DNA of 9,696 nucleotides. It comes from Halanaerobiaceae bacterium. GTDB taxonomy: Bacteria; Bacillota_F; Halanaerobiia; Halanaerobiales; CSSED10-376. The stretch covers positions 1 through 9,696 of the forward strand of contig PWOK01000303.1 of NCBI GenBank assembly GCA_003557445.1. Reading direction: 5' to 3'. Below are positions 6,421 to 9,696 of this stretch, piece by piece; positions within the stretch are counted from its first letter, which is position 1, and every line of letters starts with the position of its first letter. The notes below the pieces were generated by a model. It was given only the letters and a program-made list of their open reading frames with translations, made no database searches and was not told where the DNA came from. Made by a program: the position numbers and the translations under genes.

Positions 6421-7857
6421 TTACATTTTCTTTTTATTACCAAATGGACTTTTTTTTGCAATAAAAATAAGGCTGTTTTTTACTGTTGTTCTTAACTGGT
6501 AAATAAGAATAATATTAAAAGAAAGCAAAAAGATAATTTTAAACATATTATGTTCCATGTAAACACTAATAAATAAGAGCAGTTTTGAGAATACAAAAAG
6601 AACCGAAAATTCAATAATTTTACTAACCTGGAATTTCAATGTTTTGATAAAGCCCATAAAAGCAATAATTGGTATATTAATAATTATAATTCCCAATGTC
6701 ATAAAAATCATTATGTGTATCATGGAATATATTGCGCCTAAAAGAACAAAAAATGTTGTAGAAAGTGTTAGTAAAATATTAATAATTACAAGATTTCGTT
6801 CTTTTTCATAAAGCAAAAACACAGAATTCATAGTAATTACAATAGAATTATAAATAAGGATAATTCCAATGTAAGGTAGATATTGCGCCACTTCAATCCA
6901 ATCATTTCCCCATAAAATTGTAACTAGCTGTTTTGGGAATAATATTAAAATTATAACAAAAGGCATGTTAAAAAGGGTTATTATTCTTATAATATCAAAA
7001 TATTCTTTGTTAACATCACCACCATCAGTGATTAGTTTTTTTAAAGAGGGTAATAAAACTGATGAAAAAATACTGGTTACAAGCTTTGTGGAAATCATAA
7101 TGAAACGAAAAGCCCTGTTATAAAGCCCAAGGTCTGCTTGAGTAAAGAATTTTCCAACAATAACTTTATCAGCATTCCCGGTCCAATAAGAAATAGTGCT
7201 GTTTAAAGATAAATTTCCTATAAGAGACTTAATTTTTTTAAAAACTCTGTATGCTGCCCGGAGAGAATATAATTTAAAACCAAACTCTATTTTATTATAT
7301 AAAAAAAGATATTGAAAAAGGGGGCCAAAAATGAGCGGAATAATTATAGACCAATATGAAAAACCATTAAGGGCTAAAATAATAGTCAGGGAAATCTGAA
7401 AAACGGTTCCTGAAAGCATTGCAACTCCAACACTTTTAAATTGTAGCCTTTTGGATAATAAAGCATAAGGAATATATACAAAAGAGTCGAATATAAATCT
7501 CGTTGAAAATACAATTGTCGGAAGAATAAGGTCTTTGTTCTCAAAAAAAACCGATATGGGATAGGAAATCAAAGCCATCAAAATGGAAAGCATGATACCA
7601 ATATAAAGTGAAAGGCTATAAAGGTGTCGGTGGAAAGTCTGACCATAGTCACTGCGAACAATAGCAACACCAATACCTGGATTCGAAAATAGTTGTATAA
7701 ACCCAGAAAAAACCATAATCATTGCAACGAAACCATACTCCTCAGGAAGCAAAAGTCGTGAAAGTATAATAGTTGAAAAAAATTCCAACCCTTGTGAAAT
7801 GTAATTATAGATTGCTAAATTTGAGATGCTGGAAAAAAAACTCTTTTTGAAAGACAT
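6421..7857 (-). CDS. Wzx/WzxC-type polysaccharide flippase (MOP superfamily)
   Basis: 478 residues, strongly hydrophobic with about 12-14 predicted membrane segments, the normal size for this family. Family-typical stretches are LSRLLLPEEYGFVAM (32-46), SNPGIGVAIVR at 58-68 in the first third, and YWTGNADKVIVGKFF (224-238) followed by DLGLYNRAFR (242-251), the pattern of COG2244/WzxC-like exporters. LLYEKERN (348-355) also fits. The protein would move undecaprenyl-diphosphate-linked oligosaccharide repeat units from the cytoplasmic to the periplasmic face of the inner membrane. The last 20 residues are rich in Lys, as is common at the cytoplasmic end. It lies between a glycosyltransferase and an acyltransferase pair, consistent with a Wzx-dependent glycan, though no Wzy polymerase is in the window. 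The ATG at 7857 has no Shine-Dalgarno sequence. I do not give a gene symbol because wzx is assigned by pathway, which is not established here. Confidence 0.9.
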   Translation of the reverse strand: MSFKKSFFSSISNLAIYNYISQGLEFFSTIILSRLLLPEEYGFVAMIMVFSGFIQLFSNPGIGVAIVRSDYGQTFHRHLYSLSLYIGIMLSILMALISYPISVFFENKDLILPTIVFSTRFIFDSFVYIPYALLSKRLQFKSVGVAMLSGTVFQISLTIILALNGFSYWSIIIPLIFGPLFQYLFLYNKIEFGFKLYSLRAAYRVFKKIKSLIGNLSLNSTISYWTGNADKVIVGKFFTQADLGLYNRAFRFIMISTKLVTSIFSSVLLPSLKKLITDGGDVNKEYFDIIRIITLFNMPFVIILILFPKQLVTILWGNDWIEVAQYLPYIGIILIYNSIVITMNSVFLLYEKERNLVIINILLTLSTTFFVLLGAIYSMIHIMIFMTLGIIIINIPIIAFMGFIKTLKFQVSKIIEFSVLFVFSKLLLFISVYMEHNMFKIIFLLSFNIILIYQLRTTVKNSLIFIAKKSPFGNKKKM

Positions 7858-8042
7858 TATTTCTTGGTTTTTATCAATTTCAGGTTTTTCTACCTGGAAC
7901 CTGCTAATCCCATAAAACTATTCTGAAGTTTCAAGATTTTTTTATTCATAGTTCTTTTAAATGATCAGTTTGAGAAACAAATGTTTAACTTTTATTTACG
8001 CCTTTAGAAAATATTTACCTGTAAATTACAATTTGCCTGTCT

Positions 8043-8990
8043 TTAATAACTTAGTTTGGCATTCTTACCATAAATTAGAGCAGTCATTTTACAGTGCAAA
8101 CTATAAAAATACCTGCAAATAGTTTTGACTTTGTATCGCTTATTATTAATTGTATTACCATTTCTTTTTAATGCAGATGAATACTTTGAATAAAGCGTTT
8201 GACTTTCGATTTTTTCGCGAAAAGGATGAAAAGCTCTTCTTCCGTTATTTTTTAACAACTGTTTTTCTATGGTTTTTAAATCAATATTAATTGTATTTGC
8301 ATTAAAATATTTTTGTTCGAAAAAAGAAAACCAGTTTCTGTAAAAATTATTACTTACAAGATTATACCCAAGGAGCTGAGACCAGATTGGAATTTTAAGT
8401 TCATCAGTAATGTATGCGTCAACAAGTTTAATTCTGCTTAAATCATTGAGAAAACTTTTGGGCATGCATAAACCCGGTCCCAATATTGCGTACTCTGAAG
8501 GAACCTTATGATGCAACTTTTCCACCTGGCCTTTGAATACAAGATATTTCTTATAATTTTCCGAATTAGCCCAGAACCAGCATTTGGAGATTTTTTTTAA
8601 TGGAATAAGTCCGGAAACATGGATCTCATTCTCTTTAATATTGGGAAAAAGATTCTCAATTTTTTCCATATATAGAAGGTCCCATTCCATAACGGCCACA
8701 AAGTCAAAGTCAATACCTTTTCCTACATCATTATACCACATCTGATAGGTTATGTCAGCATGCAGCCATTTCCATTTCCCATCCTCGACCTTAATTAGGT
8801 AATTATTTTCAAAATAATCTGAGAAATAATCCTCTGCTTCCTTAAACTTGCTGTATTCTCCACCGAAGATTCCAAATAATCTTATTTCAGGATCAATTAG
8901 TTTGATAAGTTTTATCCTCTGGAGTACAAGATCAAAATCTTTGTGATATCTGTATAAAATAATAAATTTTCTGTTCAAAGAATTCATCAT
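8043..8990 (-). CDS. Putative glycosyltransferase, family not identified
   Basis: 315 residues from the ATG at 8990; an adjacent ATG at 8987 would remove one residue. The frame stays open to a TTG at 9011 (seven more residues), but ATG is the likelier start and sits just before the first beta strand (KFIILYRYH, 8-16). The order of elements suggests a GT-A type fold: an N-terminal nucleotide-binding-like strand, then FDFVAVMEWDLL (95-106), whose EWD occupies the place of a DxD metal/sugar-nucleotide motif, then ILGPGLCMP (169-177), and ITDELKIPIWSQLLGY (194-209), where acidic residues could act at the acceptor site. RAFHPF (252-257) precedes a basic C-terminal tail. There is no signal peptide or clear membrane helix, so it is probably cytoplasmic or peripheral. 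As first gene before a flippase it probably adds a sugar to a lipid-linked unit. I recognise the general type but not a named CAZy family; donor and acceptor are unknown. Confidence 0.72.
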   Translation of the reverse strand: MMNSLNRKFIILYRYHKDFDLVLQRIKLIKLIDPEIRLFGIFGGEYSKFKEAEDYFSDYFENNYLIKVEDGKWKWLHADITYQMWYNDVGKGIDFDFVAVMEWDLLYMEKIENLFPNIKENEIHVSGLIPLKKISKCWFWANSENYKKYLVFKGQVEKLHHKVPSEYAILGPGLCMPKSFLNDLSRIKLVDAYITDELKIPIWSQLLGYNLVSNNFYRNWFSFFEQKYFNANTINIDLKTIEKQLLKNNGRRAFHPFREKIESQTLYSKYSSALKRNGNTINNKRYKVKTICRYFYSLHCKMTALIYGKNAKLSY

Positions 8991-9166
8991 GTTTAAATGT
9001 TTAAAAAGCAATTAAATAACTCTGAAAGTCAAGACTATATCTGTGGGTTAATTATCGAAATATGTAATATTTATTCCAATAGATGGTTGTTTAATGAAAA
9101 AAATAACCTTCACCTCTTTCTTGACAAAACCCTTTGATAGGCCAGATTTATTCTTTAAAAAAAACC

Positions 9167-9178
9167 ATTCATATGAAT
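9167..9178. repeat. 12-bp perfect palindrome ATTCATATGAAT
   Basis: An exact self-complementary 12-mer within the leader region upstream of the glycosyltransferase gene, about 90 nt downstream of the leftward promoter's -7 box. Its core CATATG recurs at 9215-9220 in the context TTTTCATATG. It may be a binding site or chance. Confidence 0.25.
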
Positions 9179-9260
9179 TTTAACCCCATGTTATTACAGA
9201 TTAAAGAACTTTTTCATATGCTAGTTAAAAAATATTATGTGAATGATGGATTTTGTTCGG

Positions 9261-9288
9261 CAAATATATAATAATTATAGCTTATCAA
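9261..9288 (-). promoter_or_regulatory. Bacteroidota-type promoter for the leftward polysaccharide cluster
   Basis: On the minus strand, TATATTTG (plus 9261-9268) is an exact match to the Bacteroidota -7 consensus TAnnTTTG. A TTG (plus 9286-9288, within a TTTTTG run) lies 17 nt upstream, close to the usual spacing of about 19. Transcription would begin near 9254 and proceed toward the glycosyltransferase gene and the rest of the cluster. This is the best promoter match I found in the window. Confidence 0.5.
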
Positions 9289-9296
9289 AAAGATAA

Positions 9297-9461
9297 ATGA
9301 TTAATTTTAAAAAAAACTTCAATATCGGTAAAAGTAGAATCCAAAAACTTAAGAAGTTCATGAACTATTATAATTTAAAACCCAAAAAGGGATTACTTTT
9401 CTTGTATGCGGTTATTCTTCTGATTTGTGCGGTTTCTCAAACAACTAGCTTGCAGGTTTAA
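9297..9461 (+). CDS. Possible small single-helix membrane protein
   Basis: 54 codons from ATG (9297), directly preceded by an in-frame TAA (9294-9296), to TAA at 9459-9461. The N-terminal half is very basic (many Lys and Asn, with KKFMNYYNLKPKKG at 19-32). It is followed by a hydrophobic stretch, LLFLYAVILLICAVS at 33-47, that could be one membrane helix with its N-terminus inside. The stop lies 19 nt before the ATG of the DUF218-like gene, close enough for co-transcription. The leftward promoter at 9261-9288 is just upstream and reads the other way. I do not recognise a family. It could be a genuine small protein, the remnant of a longer gene, or chance; the basic-then-hydrophobic pattern favours the first only mildly. 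Confidence 0.33.
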   Translation: MINFKKNFNIGKSRIQKLKKFMNYYNLKPKKGLLFLYAVILLICAVSQTTSLQV

Positions 9462-9480
9462 TTGTAATAAACACAATAAA

Positions 9481-9696
9481 ATGAAAAAATTCTTCCGTTT
9501 ATTAATTCTCCTGATAATATTGGTTTTTGCGGGTTTATCCTCATTTTTGTTTTTTCCTTCCTTTCTTACACACGAGTCGAAAATTCCCGCCAACATCCTG
9601 GTTGCCGAAGGGTGGATGCCGCATTATGGACTGCATAAGGCCTACAGGGAGTTTTTGAACGGGGATTATGATTACCTGGTGTTGACCGGGAATCCT
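9481..9696 (+). CDS. DUF218/YdcF-SanA-like membrane-anchored protein (5' part only)
   Basis: The first 72 codons are visible and the frame is open at the window edge. Residues 1-27 begin MKKFFR and continue as a long hydrophobic segment (LLILLIILVFAGLSSFLFF, 7-25), an N-terminal signal anchor. Then come NILVAEGWMP (38-47), a short helix (HKAYREF), and YDYLVLTGNP (63-72). A leading strand with an acidic residue, a helix, and a second strand ending in a T-G turn is the start of DUF218-type domains (YdcF, SanA and ElyC relatives), where members are tied to envelope or exopolysaccharide functions that are mostly poorly defined. The complete protein would normally be about 200-250 residues. It is transcribed away from the leftward cluster and its coding sequence is much richer in G+C (49 of 96 bases at 9601-9696) than the cluster. 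The ATG is preceded by A/T-rich DNA without a Shine-Dalgarno sequence. Confidence 0.72.
   Translation, partial: MKKFFRLLILLIILVFAGLSSFLFFPSFLTHESKIPANILVAEGWMPHYGLHKAYREFLNGDYDYLVLTGNP

Larger units (their letters stand above)
9012..9296. other. Divergent intergenic region and leader of the leftward cluster
   Basis: No convincing protein gene lies here. The strongest signal is the leftward promoter at 9261-9288, which makes most of the stretch an untranslated leader of about 240-260 nt for the glycosyltransferase gene. On the plus strand a 29-codon open frame (9094-9183, beginning MKKITFTSF) has nothing to support it. The sequence contains the palindrome at 9167-9178 and a second CATATG at 9215-9220. 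I could not identify a known riboswitch or a strong secondary structure by eye. Confidence 0.45.

Noticed and set aside
7858..8042. Hairpin CAGGT...ACCTG (about 7882-7897) as a terminator between glycosyltransferase and flippase
   Set aside because: The stem is only 5-6 bp with no U-tract, and it lies just before the flippase start rather than after the upstream stop codon.
9094..9183. Plus-strand 29-residue open frame beginning MKKITFTSF
   Set aside because: Very short, no hydrophobic segment or motif, and no promoter or neighbouring gene to support it.
9393..9596. 67-codon minus-strand open frame
   Set aside because: It overlaps the DUF218-like start and the small ORF on the opposite strand. 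Its product is Lys/Asn-rich without domain signal, while the plus-strand frame gives a clear signal anchor and family motifs.
1..9696. CRISPR array, tRNA, rRNA or insertion sequence
   Set aside because: No regularly spaced repeats, no cloverleaf-like or rRNA-like segments, and no transposase gene or terminal inverted repeats were seen on either strand.

Overview
The window looks like part of a surface-polysaccharide (capsule, exopolysaccharide or O-antigen type) locus from a Bacteroidota bacterium. The evidence is AT-rich DNA, start codons preceded by A/T-rich sequence with no Shine-Dalgarno motif, promoter-like TAnnTTTG boxes in the intergenic gaps, and a Wzx-type flippase beside an MBOAT acyltransferase. 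Placement below phylum is not possible from what I can see.

Layout. Five long genes lie on the minus strand and would be read from right to left: a putative glycosyltransferase (9011/8990 to 8043), a Wzx/MOP polysaccharide flippase (7857 to 6421), an AlgI-like MBOAT O-acyltransferase (6208 to 4763), a membrane-anchored AlgX/AlgJ-like SGNH protein (4686 to 3586), and a 1040-residue protein with an N-terminal HAD domain, a COG5610-like middle and a C-terminal beta-propeller-like region (3461 to 339). Gaps between them are 76 to 212 nt, so they may form one transcription unit, possibly with internal promoters. A good Bacteroidota-type promoter at 9261-9288 points leftward into this set and would give an untranslated leader of about 240-260 nt. 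On the right, reading rightward, are a possible 54-residue single-helix protein (9297-9461) and the first 72 codons of a DUF218/YdcF-like membrane-anchored protein (9481 to the edge). Base composition rises sharply in the last 100 nt, so the AT-rich cluster probably ends here. Positions 1-338 hold no convincing gene: perhaps the tail of a rightward gene at the extreme left, and a short ORF fragment at 185-292.

How the genes could work together (inference from families). The glycosyltransferase adds a sugar to a lipid-linked repeat unit and the flippase moves the unit to the periplasm. The MBOAT protein passes an acyl group across the inner membrane, and the SGNH protein transfers it to (or removes it from) the polysaccharide. 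The role of the HAD-propeller protein is unknown; its architecture is the most unusual thing in the window. No polymerase (Wzy), initiating phosphoglycosyltransferase or export protein is present, so the locus must continue elsewhere.
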